Below are positions 56,386-64,000 of a stretch of 64,000 nt of DNA, piece after piece. The DNA is taken from NCBI RefSeq assembly GCF_021228295.1, contig NZ_JAJQPD010000012.1:1-64000 (forward strand). Direction: 5' to 3'. The translations under genes and the position numbers were made by a program. Positions within the stretch are counted from its first letter, which is position 1. Every line of letters begins with the position of its first letter. The DNA is from Agromyces humatus (GTDB taxonomy: Bacteria > Actinomycetota > Actinomycetes > Actinomycetales > Microbacteriaceae). Below the pieces are notes generated by a model. The model was given only the letters and a program-made list of their open reading frames with translations, was not told where the DNA came from and did not search any database.

Positions 56386-57312
56386 ATGAGCATTGGCGGA
56401 GCAGACCAGCCACGCCCTTCCCGTAACGAGCAGCGCGAAGCAGCGCGCGAGAAGGCACGGGCCCTGCGCGAAGAGCAGAAGAAGCGTGAGCGCCGCAATC
56501 GTTGGCTCATCCAGGGCGGTGTCATCGTCGCCGTGCTGGCGGTCGCGGGCCTCGTCGCCGGGCTGATCTTCAACAACGTGCGCCCCGCGGGACCGGGCCC
56601 GGCGAACATGGCGAGCGACGGCATCGTGCTCACGGGCGCCGAGGGGGTCGTCACCCCCGTCGAGACGCCCGCACTCAAGGCCGGTGCGACGCCGACGGCG
56701 ACCGTGCACGACGAAACCGGCACCGTCGCGAACATCGTCACCTACATCGACTACCTCTGCCCGTACTGCGGCGACTTCGAGTCCACCAACGCCGAGTCCA
56801 TCCGCGCGATGGTCGAAGAGGGCGCGGCGACCCTCGAGGTGCACCCGATCGCGATCCTCAAGAACAAGTCCGCCGGCACCCAGTACTCGCTGCGTGCGGC
56901 GAACGCGGCGGCGTGCGTGGCCGACACCTCACCCGCCTCGTTCCTCGACTTCCACGACCTGCTGTTCGAGAACCAGCCCGAAGAGGGCACCGAGGGTCTC
57001 ACGAACGATGAGATCAAAGCCCTCGCGAAGCAGGCCGGCGTCTCCTCGCCGTCGACGATCGAGCGGTGCATCGACGACAAGCAGTTCCACACGTGGGTCG
57101 ACGAAGCCACCAATCGTGCGCTGACGCAGCCGGTGCCGAACTCCGAACTCCCGTCGATCACCGGCACCCCCACGGTGCTCGTGAACGGCAAGCAGTACGT
57201 CGGCTCACTCACCGACCCCGCCGAGTTCCAGTCGTTCGTGCTGCAGGCGACCGGCGAGACCTTCTCCGAGTCCAACGCGTCACCCACGCCCACGCCGACC
57301 CCGGCGCCGTAG
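56386..57312 (+). CDS. Membrane-anchored DsbA-like thioredoxin-fold protein
   Basis: 308 residues. A charged N tail (EQREAAREKARALREEQKKR) and one helix (IQGGVIVAVLAVAGLVAGLI) anchor an extracytoplasmic DsbA-like domain. The active site is CPYC (Cys125, Cys128) in YIDYLCPYCGDFE, with the cis-Pro loop ITGTPTVLVNGKQYVG. A Ser/Thr/Pro tail follows. This is the usual oxidoreductase that forms or repairs disulfides in secreted proteins, of the Thioredoxin_4 class. Start ATG 56386; TACTAT (56323-56328) is a possible -10. A hairpin terminator follows. Confidence 0.92.
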   Translation: MSIGGADQPRPSRNEQREAAREKARALREEQKKRERRNRWLIQGGVIVAVLAVAGLVAGLIFNNVRPAGPGPANMASDGIVLTGAEGVVTPVETPALKAGATPTATVHDETGTVANIVTYIDYLCPYCGDFESTNAESIRAMVEEGAATLEVHPIAILKNKSAGTQYSLRAANAAACVADTSPASFLDFHDLLFENQPEEGTEGLTNDEIKALAKQAGVSSPSTIERCIDDKQFHTWVDEATNRALTQPVPNSELPSITGTPTVLVNGKQYVGSLTDPAEFQSFVLQATGETFSESNASPTPTPTPAP

Positions 57313-57319
57313 GCGAATC

Positions 57320-57356
57320 GGCACCGCCCGCCCGGTATCCGACGGCGGCCGGTGCC
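57320..57356 (+). terminator. Terminator after the DsbA-like gene
   Basis: GGCACCG and CCGCC (57320-57332) pair with GGCGG and CGGTGCC (57344-57356) with one mismatch, just past the stop. Confidence 0.6.
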
Positions 57357-57390
57357 CCGCGAGCCCCGGTAAGATGGCCGGGGCACGCAT

Positions 57391-57463
57391 GCCGGCTTGG
57401 CGCAATTGGTAGCGCACCGCTCTTGTAAAGCGGTGGTTGCGGGTTCGAGTCCCGCAGCCGGCT
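57391..57463 (+). tRNA. tRNA-Thr(UGU)
   Basis: 73 nt. Acceptor GCCGGCT/AGCCGGC, D arm GGCGC..GCGC, anticodon stem CCGCT/AGCGG with loop CTTGTAA, giving anticodon UGU (threonine), T arm GCGGG-TTCGAGT-CCCGC, discriminator U. CCA is not encoded and must be added after RNase Z cleavage. TAAGAT (57370-57375) may be its -10. The next gene starts two bases after the tRNA end. Confidence 0.95.
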
Positions 57464-57464
57464 C

Positions 57465-58532
57465 TTGACAGAACTCTCGATCACCGACGCCGCGCCCCAG
57501 GCGCCGGGTTCGGGCGAACCGCATCGCCATGCCCATGCCGAACGCTCGCGCATCCCGACGTGGCTGGCGATCGTGCTGGCCGTCGTCTTCGGTGCCGGGG
57601 TCGCACTGCAGTCGCGGGTGAACGGCCAACTCGCGGCGGCGATCGACGATCCGTACACTGCGGCGGCGATCTCGTTCGGGTCCGGCCTCGTGATCCTGCT
57701 GGTCGTGCTGGGCTTCTGGCGTCCGGGCCGCGTGGGCGTCACGCGAGTGCGCGAGGGACTTCGCGCCGGGCGCATCGCGTGGTGGATGCTGCTCGGCGGC
57801 CTGGCCGGTGCGTGGTTCGTCACGACGCAGGGCCTCTCGGCCGGTGTGCTCGGCGTCGCGCTGTTCACCGTCGCGATCGTCGCCGGCCAGACGGTCGGCG
57901 GCATCCTCTTCGACGTCGTCGGCCTCGGGCCCGGCGGGCGACGACCGCTCACGATCATGCGCGTCCTCGGTGCCCTGATCGCGCTCGCCGCCATCTCGTG
58001 GGCGGTGTCGGCGCAGCTCGCTCACGACGTTCCGCCGGTGCTCATGCTGCTCCCGTTCGTCGCGGGCGTCGGAGCCGCGTGGCAGCAGGCGGTGAACGGC
58101 CGGGTGAAGGTCGAGGCCGGCAGTGCGTTCACCGCGACGCTCATCAACTTCGCCGTGGGCACCACGGCGCTCGTCGTCGTGATGCTCGTGCACGCGGCGA
58201 TCGCCGGCTGGCCCGAGGCGCTGCCCACCGAGCCGTGGCTGTACCTCGGCGGCGCGATCGGCTGCGTGTTCATCGCCGGGCAGGCGGTGCTCGTGCGTGT
58301 CGTGGGCGTGCTGCTGCTCGCGCTCTGCGGAGTGGCCGGTCAGCTCGCCGGGGCACTCGCCCTCGACCTGCTGCTGCCGACCTCCGAGCGGCCCGTCGAC
58401 GCGGCGACGATCGGCGGCACGGTGCTGGCCGTCGTCGCCGTGGTCGTCGCGTCCATACGGTGGACCCGGCACAAGCACGTCGCGCTCGCGCCCCAGCCCG
58501 CCGGCGACCGGTCGGTCAGTCGAGCGAGCTGA
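57465..58532 (+). CDS. DMT-type inner-membrane transporter (YdcZ-like)
   Basis: 355 residues with about ten helices in two repeats of a DMT/DUF606 protein. The paired sequences VFGAGVALQSRVNGQLAAA and VAGVGAAWQQAVNGRVKVEAG are the internal repeat with the N-G motif. It may export small metabolites. The first in-frame start is TTG at 57465, only two bases after the tRNA-Thr 3' end, with no room for a ribosome site. Processing of a tRNA-mRNA transcript could make a near-leaderless message. Its last 17 bases overlap the nitroreductase gene on the other strand. Confidence 0.82.
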   Translation: MTELSITDAAPQAPGSGEPHRHAHAERSRIPTWLAIVLAVVFGAGVALQSRVNGQLAAAIDDPYTAAAISFGSGLVILLVVLGFWRPGRVGVTRVREGLRAGRIAWWMLLGGLAGAWFVTTQGLSAGVLGVALFTVAIVAGQTVGGILFDVVGLGPGGRRPLTIMRVLGALIALAAISWAVSAQLAHDVPPVLMLLPFVAGVGAAWQQAVNGRVKVEAGSAFTATLINFAVGTTALVVVMLVHAAIAGWPEALPTEPWLYLGGAIGCVFIAGQAVLVRVVGVLLLALCGVAGQLAGALALDLLLPTSERPVDAATIGGTVLAVVAVVVASIRWTRHKHVALAPQPAGDRSVSRAS

Positions 58533-59064
58533 ACCGCGGTGCGGGCGGCCGCGAGTTGCGCGCTGCGCGTGCGCCCGCGGGCAGCCCGCCGACGTAGAGC
58601 CAGCCCAGCAGGTGCTCGTTCGGGCCGAGACCGTGCGCCGCCTCGACGAGCGGATCCCTCGTGTACGGCCCGGTTCGCCACATCACGCCCCACCCGGCGT
58701 CGTCGAGCAGCAGGCTCAGCAGGTGGGCGACGCCGGCCGCCGCCGTGTGCTGCTCCCACTCGGGAACCTTCGGGTGCTGGGTGCTCGAGGCGACGATCGC
58801 GAGCAGCAGGGGAGCACGTTCGGGCTTGGCGGCGAGCTTCGATGCCGCCTCGCCCGTGAAGCCGGATGCCTCGGCCAGCGCCGCACCGAGACGCGAGCGC
58901 GCATCGCCGCGCAGCGCGATCACGCGCCACGGGCGCAGCGCCGCGTGGTCGGGCACGCGTTCGGCGGCCCTGAGCAACTCGATGATCGCCGCGTCGTCGG
59001 GAGCGACATCCGTCACCTTCGGCGCCGAGCGCCGCGCGAGCACCGCCTCGCGAACCGATGCCAC
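58516..59064 (-). CDS. Nitroreductase-family protein
   Basis: About 182 residues. FMN-binding pattern: LARRSAPKVTDVAPDDAAIIELL, VPDHAALRPWRVIALRGD, and HTAAAGVAHLLSLLLDDAGWGVMWRTG, with the last GLGPNEHLLGWLYVGGLPA block. This matches small bacterial nitroreductases/YdjA-like proteins. The start is GTG at 59064, just after the msrB stop (three bases apart), so it is probably co-transcribed with msrB. A role in redox or drug reduction is possible. Confidence 0.82.
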   Translation of the reverse strand: MASVREAVLARRSAPKVTDVAPDDAAIIELLRAAERVPDHAALRPWRVIALRGDARSRLGAALAEASGFTGEAASKLAAKPERAPLLLAIVASSTQHPKVPEWEQHTAAAGVAHLLSLLLDDAGWGVMWRTGPYTRDPLVEAAHGLGPNEHLLGWLYVGGLPAGARAARNSRPPAPRFSSLD

Positions 59065-59066
59065 CG

Positions 59067-59468
59067 TCAGGCCTCGGCGGTGAAGCCGAGTGCGAGTGAG
59101 TTCATGCAGTAGCGATCGCCGGTGGGCGTGCCGAAGCCGTCGGGGAACACGTGGCCCAGGTGCGAGCCGCAGTTGGCGCAGCGCACCTCGGTGCGCACCA
59201 TGCCGAGCGACGTGTCCTCGATGAGCTCGACGGCCTCGGGGCGGACCGATTCGTAGAAGCTCGGCCAGCCGCAACCCGAATCGAACTTCGTGCCGCTCTT
59301 GAAGAGCTCGACGTCGCAGGCTGCGCAGGTGTAGATGCCCGCGCGCTCCTCGTCGAGCAGCTCACCCGTCCACGGGCGTTCGGTCGCCGCTCCGCGCAGC
59401 ACGGCGTACTGCTCGGGGTCGAGCTCGGCACGCCACTCGTCGTCGCTCTTCTTCACGCTGTAGGACAT
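59067..59468 (-). CDS. msrB: Methionine-R-sulfoxide reductase B
   Basis: 133 residues. Two zinc CxxC pairs (CAAC at 48-51, CANC at 97-100), the GCGWPSFYESVRPEAVE block, RTEVRCANCGSHLGHVFPDGFGTPTGDRYCMNS with catalytic Cys121. It reduces methionine-R-sulfoxide in proteins with thioredoxin. Start ATG 59468; the long upstream open frame is not part of it. It precedes the nitroreductase gene in one unit. Confidence 0.97.
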   Translation of the reverse strand: MSYSVKKSDDEWRAELDPEQYAVLRGAATERPWTGELLDEERAGIYTCAACDVELFKSGTKFDSGCGWPSFYESVRPEAVELIEDTSLGMVRTEVRCANCGSHLGHVFPDGFGTPTGDRYCMNSLALGFTAEA

Positions 59469-59678
59469 GCGCATCCTCTCGGGGGCTTCGGATCTCGTCT
59501 TCCATCGTCGCAGGTCGGGCGACGAGGTTACGGATTCGTACGTCGGATGCAACGCACGACGGATGCCCCGTGTTCCGTGCGGGGCACACGCCGCGGCTGC
59601 TCGCCGTGCACTCGGGTCGCCGTGCCTAGGATGTGCAGCACAGGGCGCGTGATCGCGCGGCCTCGACGGGAGATGGAC

Positions 59679-59975
59679 ATGGCCGCAGAGCGCGTACCGA
59701 CCCGGCCCGACGATGCCGACCTCGACGAGCGGCAGCGACATGTGCTCGCGTTCGAGGCTCGCGCCTGGCAGCGGCCCGCGCGCAAGGCCGAGGCGATCCG
59801 CGACGAGTTCGGCATCTCGGCCACGCGCTACTATCGGATACTCGGCGAGCTCATCGACTCGCCGGCGGCCCTCCGGCACGATCCCATGCTCGTCAAACGC
59901 CTGCAGCGCATGCGTTCGGCGCGCGCGGAGGCCCGCAGCAGGCGTTCCCTCTCGCTCGGCCGACCGCTCGACTGA
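59679..59975 (+). CDS. DUF3263 protein
   Basis: 98 residues. Helical, with DERQRHVLAFEARAWQRPARKAEAIRDEFGISATRYYRILGELID, an HTH-like core of the DUF3263 family, then an Arg-rich tail (RMRSARAEARSRRS). Such actinobacterial proteins may bind DNA. The ATG at 59679 has GGGAG at six-base spacing; an ATG two codons earlier leaves no room. LytR_C gene follows 30 bp later, a pairing common in actinobacteria. Confidence 0.82.
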   Translation: MAAERVPTRPDDADLDERQRHVLAFEARAWQRPARKAEAIRDEFGISATRYYRILGELIDSPAALRHDPMLVKRLQRMRSARAEARSRRSLSLGRPLD

Positions 59976-60005
59976 GCGCGGCCCCGACACTCGATACCTG
60001 GACAC

Positions 60006-60548
60006 ATGGCGCAGAAGTTCCCCCGCGATCGGTTCGACTCGATCCCGCACGGCATCGACCGAGTCGGTGCGCACCGCGCACCCGCGCGCCGCGGCGCCAA
60101 GTGGATCGCCTTCGGCTGGGCGGCGTTCGCGACCGTCGTGCTCGTGGCGATCGGCATCGGCGCCGTCATGCTGCTGAACGATCGGCTGAACTTCGCCGCG
60201 CCGACGGTCACCCCGACCCCCTCGCCCGTGGTGACCGCCGAACCGACGCTCGCACCCGACGTGCCGGTGACGGTACTGAACGGCACGACCACGTCGGGAC
60301 TCGCGGCGAACGCCGGCGAGTTGCTCACGGCCGGCGGCGTGACCGTGGGCGCGACGGCGAACGCGAGCGCGAACGACCTGGCCGAGACCGTGGTGTACTA
60401 CGCGACGGCCGACCTCGAGGGCGCGGCGCGAGGTGTCGCCCAGTTGCTGCCCGAGGCCGAAGTGCGGCTCTCCGAGCAGTTCGCCGCGACGGGCACGCCA
60501 CTCGTCGTCGTACTCGGCTCCGACTACGCCGCGAACGTCGCAGGCTGA
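60006..60548 (+). CDS. LytR C-terminal-domain membrane protein
   Basis: 180 residues. One N-terminal helix (about 38-60; [21 protein letters not shown]), a Pro/Thr linker, and a LytR_C domain beginning [29 protein letters not shown] and ending in [13 protein letters not shown]. LytR_C domains occur in wall-polymer ligases and alone, as here; role probably in the cell envelope. Start ATG 60006, no ribosome site seen. Confidence 0.85.
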   Translation: MAQKFPRDRFDSIPHGIDRVGAHRAPARRGAKWIAFGWAAFATVVLVAIGIGAVMLLNDRLNFAAPTVTPTPSPVVTAEPTLAPDVPVTVLNGTTTSGLAANAGELLTAGGVTVGATANASANDLAETVVYYATADLEGAARGVAQLLPEAEVRLSEQFAATGTPLVVVLGSDYAANVAG

Positions 60549-60619
60549 TCGCCGCGGGCCGATACGCCCGTTCGTGCCGAATCGTTGCCATTCTGCGATC
60601 ATTCGTTGCGTCGACCCCC

Positions 60620-60774
60620 TTGTGCCCGCGTGTCACCTCGTTAGTATCTGGAATTGGCCGCTCGAATCCCGTGTGACGCCGGCGCCGCTCTCGGCTCCAC
60701 GTCTGCACGGCCCTGTGGCCCGGTACAGGCGACAGGCACGTGCTGATCCACACACAGCAACATGGGAGCAACGC
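60620..60774 (+). promoter_or_regulatory. Promoter and long leader of the cold-shock gene
   Basis: TTGTGC (60620-60625) and TAGTAT (60642-60647) form a promoter with 16-bp spacing. The mRNA would have a leader of about 120 nt before the ATG at 60775, as known for cold-shock genes, where folding of the leader controls translation by temperature. GGGAGCA lies just before the start. Confidence 0.55.
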
Positions 60775-60978
60775 ATGGCGAACGGAACCGTCAAGTGGTT
60801 CAACGCTGAAAAGGGATACGGTTTCATCACCGTCGACGATGGCGGCCACGACGTCTTCGTGCACTACTCCGCCATCGACATGGCCGGGTACAAGGTGCTC
60901 GAAGAGGGTCAGCAGGTCGTGTTCGAGGTCGGCACCGGCTCGAAGGGGCCGCAGGCAGAGGGTGTCCGTCCCGCCTGA
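60775..60978 (+). CDS. cspA: Cold-shock protein (CspA family)
   Basis: 67 residues, one cold-shock domain. RNP-1 KGYGFITV and RNP-2 VFVHYSAI are intact, preceded by [10 protein letters not shown]. Such proteins bind single-stranded RNA or DNA and melt structure. Length is standard. A perfect GC-rich terminator follows, then the CIRCE-controlled groL. Gene number suffix uncertain; several paralogues are usual. Confidence 0.95.
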   Translation: MANGTVKWFNAEKGYGFITVDDGGHDVFVHYSAIDMAGYKVLEEGQQVVFEVGTGSKGPQAEGVRPA

Positions 60979-60993
60979 TCGCACCGCGACATC

Positions 60994-61027
60994 CGAACGC
61001 GCCGCCGGCCCTCCGGCGGCGCGTTCG
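60994..61027 (+). terminator. Terminator of the cold-shock gene
   Basis: Two perfect 15-base arms (CGAACGCGCCGCCGG and its complement) around a CCCT loop, followed by TCGTTTTCC. Confidence 0.9.
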
Positions 61028-61083
61028 TCGTTTTCCGCGCCGCCTCTCGGCTCCCACGCGGGGTGTCGTGCGTCACGCTCGCT

Positions 61084-61111
61084 TGCACTCGTGCCGGGAG
61101 AGTGCCAGAAT
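61084..61111 (+). promoter_or_regulatory. groL promoter with a second degenerate CIRCE-like repeat
   Basis: TTGCAC (61084-61089) and CAGAAT (61106-61111) suit -35/-10 with 16-bp spacing. The same stretch contains GCACTC-N9-GAGTGC (61085-61105), the inner six bases of the CIRCE arms with the proper spacing. HrcA could therefore bind two sites here. Confidence 0.5.
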
Positions 61112-61115
61112 CGTC

Positions 61116-61142
61116 TTAGCACTCACTCGTTTTGAGTGCTAA
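61116..61142 (+). promoter_or_regulatory. CIRCE operator (HrcA)
   Basis: TTAGCACTC-N9-GAGTGCTAA with perfect nine-base arms, 45 bp before the groL start. It is the binding site for the heat-shock repressor HrcA. Confidence 0.97.
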
Positions 61143-62807
<1,665 letters not shown>

Positions 62808-62835
62808 TCCGACCACTCTCGCAACTCGCGAACAC

Positions 62836-62869
62836 ACGATGGGCGCCTCCTCCGGGAGGCGCCCATCGT
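62836..62869 (+). terminator. groL terminator
   Basis: Perfect 15-base arms (ACGATGGGCGCCTCC and complement) around TCCG, 28 bases after the groL stop, followed by a T-rich CGTCGTATG. Confidence 0.9.
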
Positions 62870-62890
62870 CGTCGTATGCGGCTGCCCGCA

Positions 62891-62918
62891 CGCTCGGCGA
62901 TCGTCTGATCGCCGAGCG
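62891..62918 (-). terminator. Second hairpin, probable WXG100 terminator
   Basis: Perfect 12-base arms (CGCTCGGCGATC with its complement) around GTCT. It is 22 bp beyond the groL terminator and 76 bp past the WXG100 stop on the minus strand. Confidence 0.55.
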
Positions 62919-62926
62919 CGTCGAAC

Positions 62927-62962
62927 GTCGTCGCGAACGTCGTCGCGAACGTCGTCGCGAAC
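62927..62962. repeat. Three tandem 12-bp repeats
   Basis: GTCGTCGCGAAC occurs three times without gaps (62927-62938, 62939-62950, 62951-62962). It lies between the hairpin at 62891-62918 and the WXG100 stop. Probably a simple slippage repeat; no role is evident. Confidence 0.9.
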
Positions 62963-62993
62963 CACACGGCCGTGTGAGCGGGGTTCGTGCCCG

Positions 62994-63284
62994 TCAGCGC
63001 AGGAACAGCCGCGCGTTCGACTGCTCGGCATCGAGGTACTGCGTCGCTGCGACGCCGAGTGCCTGGTTGAGACCGGTGAGACTCTGCTCGACCTGCATCT
63101 GCGTCGCGCGCCAATCGGCGACGGCGCCCTGGAATGCCGACGACGCCTGACCCGACCACGACGACTGCAGCCCGGTGAGCTGGCCGAGCAGCGCTGAGAC
63201 CTCGGACTGGATTCTGCCGATGGTGCCCTGCACGGTGTGGGTGGCCGCCGAGACCTGCTCGGCGTCGACCTGGTAGCTGGTCAT
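62994..63284 (-). CDS. WXG100-family (ESAT-6-like) secreted protein
   Basis: 96 residues. The central Trp-x-Gly turn SSWSGQASSAFQGAVADW between two long helices (AATHTVQGTIGRIQSEVSALLGQL and VEQSLTGLNQALGVAATQYL) is diagnostic. Such proteins are exported as dimers by a type VII secretion system. No ATPase or other ESX genes are in this window, so this is an orphan. ATG 63284 follows GAAGGGA; the longer frame upstream is rejected. A tail of NARLFLR ends it. Confidence 0.9.
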   Translation of the reverse strand: MTSYQVDAEQVSAATHTVQGTIGRIQSEVSALLGQLTGLQSSWSGQASSAFQGAVADWRATQMQVEQSLTGLNQALGVAATQYLDAEQSNARLFLR

Positions 63285-63404
63285 TGGTGTCCCTTCGTTC
63301 GGTGTGCAACCGACGCTAGGGGGCGTGAGCGCGGGCGTTGCGGCGCGAACGATGAACCGGGCAGGGCGCACGCTCGGTGCGAACTGTCGAGGACGAGTGA
63401 CCGA

Positions 63405-64000
63405 TCATGCCTCGATCATCGACTGCGGCGCGGACGACGAGCCCGCGAGCGGCAGCATGACCCGGAACGTCGCACCGCCGCCGGGCGTCTCGACGACGTC
63501 GACCGTTCCGTTGTGCGCTGCCACGATCGACGAGACGATCGCGAGCCCGAGTCCGGAACCGCCGGTCTCACGGGTGCGCGAGGTGTCGGCCCGCCAGAAC
63601 CGCTGGAAGATCTTCTCGCGGATCTGGGGCGGGATTCCCTCGCCGTGGTCGATGACCTCGACGACGGCGCGCTCGTCGTCGTCGTCGATCGTCACCCGGA
63701 TCTCCAGCGGGCCGCCGTCTGAGGTGAACCGGATCGCGTTGCCCATGAGGTTCGTGATGACCTGGCGGATCTTGTTCTCCTCGGCGAGCACGATCGCTCG
63801 CCGCACCGGCTTCGCGGCGCGCTCGGCGGCGGAAGCCTCCGCGCTCGTCACGCCTTCCACGCCGACGGACAGGTCGCCGGTGATCTGGAGGCCGGCCTGT
63901 GCCTTCGCTGCGGCCCGCTTGGCCGACGCGGATGCCGCTGCCGCCCGCTTGGCGGCCTGTGCGTCGCGGCGGGCCGCGACGGCGGCGTCTCCGCGGACGC
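63405..64000 (-). CDS. Sensor histidine kinase, C-terminal part (partial)
   Basis: The frame is open to the right edge, so only about 198 residues of the C-terminal end are seen. HATPase_c: ENKIRQVITNLMGNAIRFTSDGG (N box), VEVIDHGEGIPPQIREKIFQRFWRADTSRTRETGGSGLGLAIVSSIVAAHNG, and TPGGGATFRVMLPL. Before it is an unusual Ala/Lys/Arg-rich stretch with about ten residues of AAKRAAAAS-type sequence, inserted where the HisKA-ATPase linker would be. The membrane and HisKA parts lie outside the window. Confidence 0.9.
   Translation of the reverse strand, partial: VRGDAAVAARRDAQAAKRAAAASASAKRAAAKAQAGLQITGDLSVGVEGVTSAEASAAERAAKPVRRAIVLAEENKIRQVITNLMGNAIRFTSDGGPLEIRVTIDDDDERAVVEVIDHGEGIPPQIREKIFQRFWRADTSRTRETGGSGLGLAIVSSIVAAHNGTVDVVETPGGGATFRVMLPLAGSSSAPQSMIEA

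Noticed and set aside
57465..57475. TTGACA as a -35 box
   Set aside because: It lies at the start of the DMT gene with no -10 at proper distance; it is better explained as the start codon context.
62927..62962. CRISPR-like array
   Set aside because: Units are 12 bp and contiguous with no spacers, so it is a plain tandem repeat.

Overview
The window is 64 kb of very GC-rich chromosomal DNA from an actinobacterium, most likely a member of the Microbacteriaceae (Agromyces-like; this placement is inference). Supporting signs are CarD, a GlnR-type regulator, SenX3-RegX3, SigK-RskA, a MarP-like protease, LprG-P55, a WXG100 protein, an IspDF fusion, many GTGA/ATGA gene overlaps, and many genes whose TANNNT -10 box lies only 6-8 nt before the start codon (leaderless mRNAs). 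No prophage, insertion sequence, CRISPR array or rRNA operon was seen. No gene-free stretch exceeds about 300 bases apart from the intron-bearing tRNA region.

Layout. 1-4270: end of a sugar ABC permease, a VOC protein, a NarL-type two-component pair, a membrane protein coupled to a DJ-1/PfpI-like protein. 4350-6794: a ZTP (pfl) riboswitch, then glyA and folD, with a long inverted repeat between them. 6861-10484: a three-gene, translationally coupled nonulosonic-acid cluster (CMP-sugar synthetase fused to a HAD phosphatase, synthase, glycosyltransferase) behind a possible PHO box. 10513-13489: gamma-carbonic-anhydrase-like protein, APC permease, YbaK, GNAT. 13523-17695: galK-galT divergent from a DeoR regulator, with twin operators between them, and galM. 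17793-21609: MarP-like protease, then a fasciclin lipoprotein, a truncated DipZ/CcdA remnant, sigK and rskA. 21714-26444: LLM oxidoreductase, DUF1508 protein, membrane protein, second NarL-type two-component pair.

26495-29255: a tRNA-Lys(UUU) gene split in its anticodon by a 252-nt group I intron, then the LprG-P55 lipid-export pair. 29391-31092: an unknown gene, a candidate structured RNA, and pabC. 31138-39180: a phosphate block reading pstS-C-A-B, Nudix/PGM protein, ppk and glnR, with a PHO box ahead of pstS. 39263-41497: small membrane proteins, a nitrobindin-like protein and a YgfZ-like protein. 41538-44943: an accessory-looking cluster (flavoprotein, OsmC, 44-aa peptide, hydrolase-LuxR fusion). 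45018-48617: gpmA, phoU, senX3-regX3, with three 11-bp-spaced PHO repeats in the phoU/senX3 gap. 48721-58532: lipoprotein, carD-ispDF-cysS-rlmB housekeeping run, DUF4032 protein, MsmK-type ATPase, DsbA-like protein, tRNA-Thr and a DMT transporter starting almost at the tRNA end. 58516-64000: nitroreductase, msrB, DUF3263, LytR_C protein, cold-shock protein, CIRCE-controlled groL, WXG100 protein and the C-terminal part of a histidine kinase.

Themes. Phosphate homeostasis links several regions: pst operon, ppk, phoU, SenX3-RegX3, and PHO-like boxes at pstS, phoU/senX3, the DUF1508 gene and the sugar-acid cluster. One-carbon metabolism is under a ZTP riboswitch. The most unusual element is the intron in tRNA-Lys; the SigK/fasciclin/DipZ-remnant locus and the candidate RNA at 30094-30172 are next.
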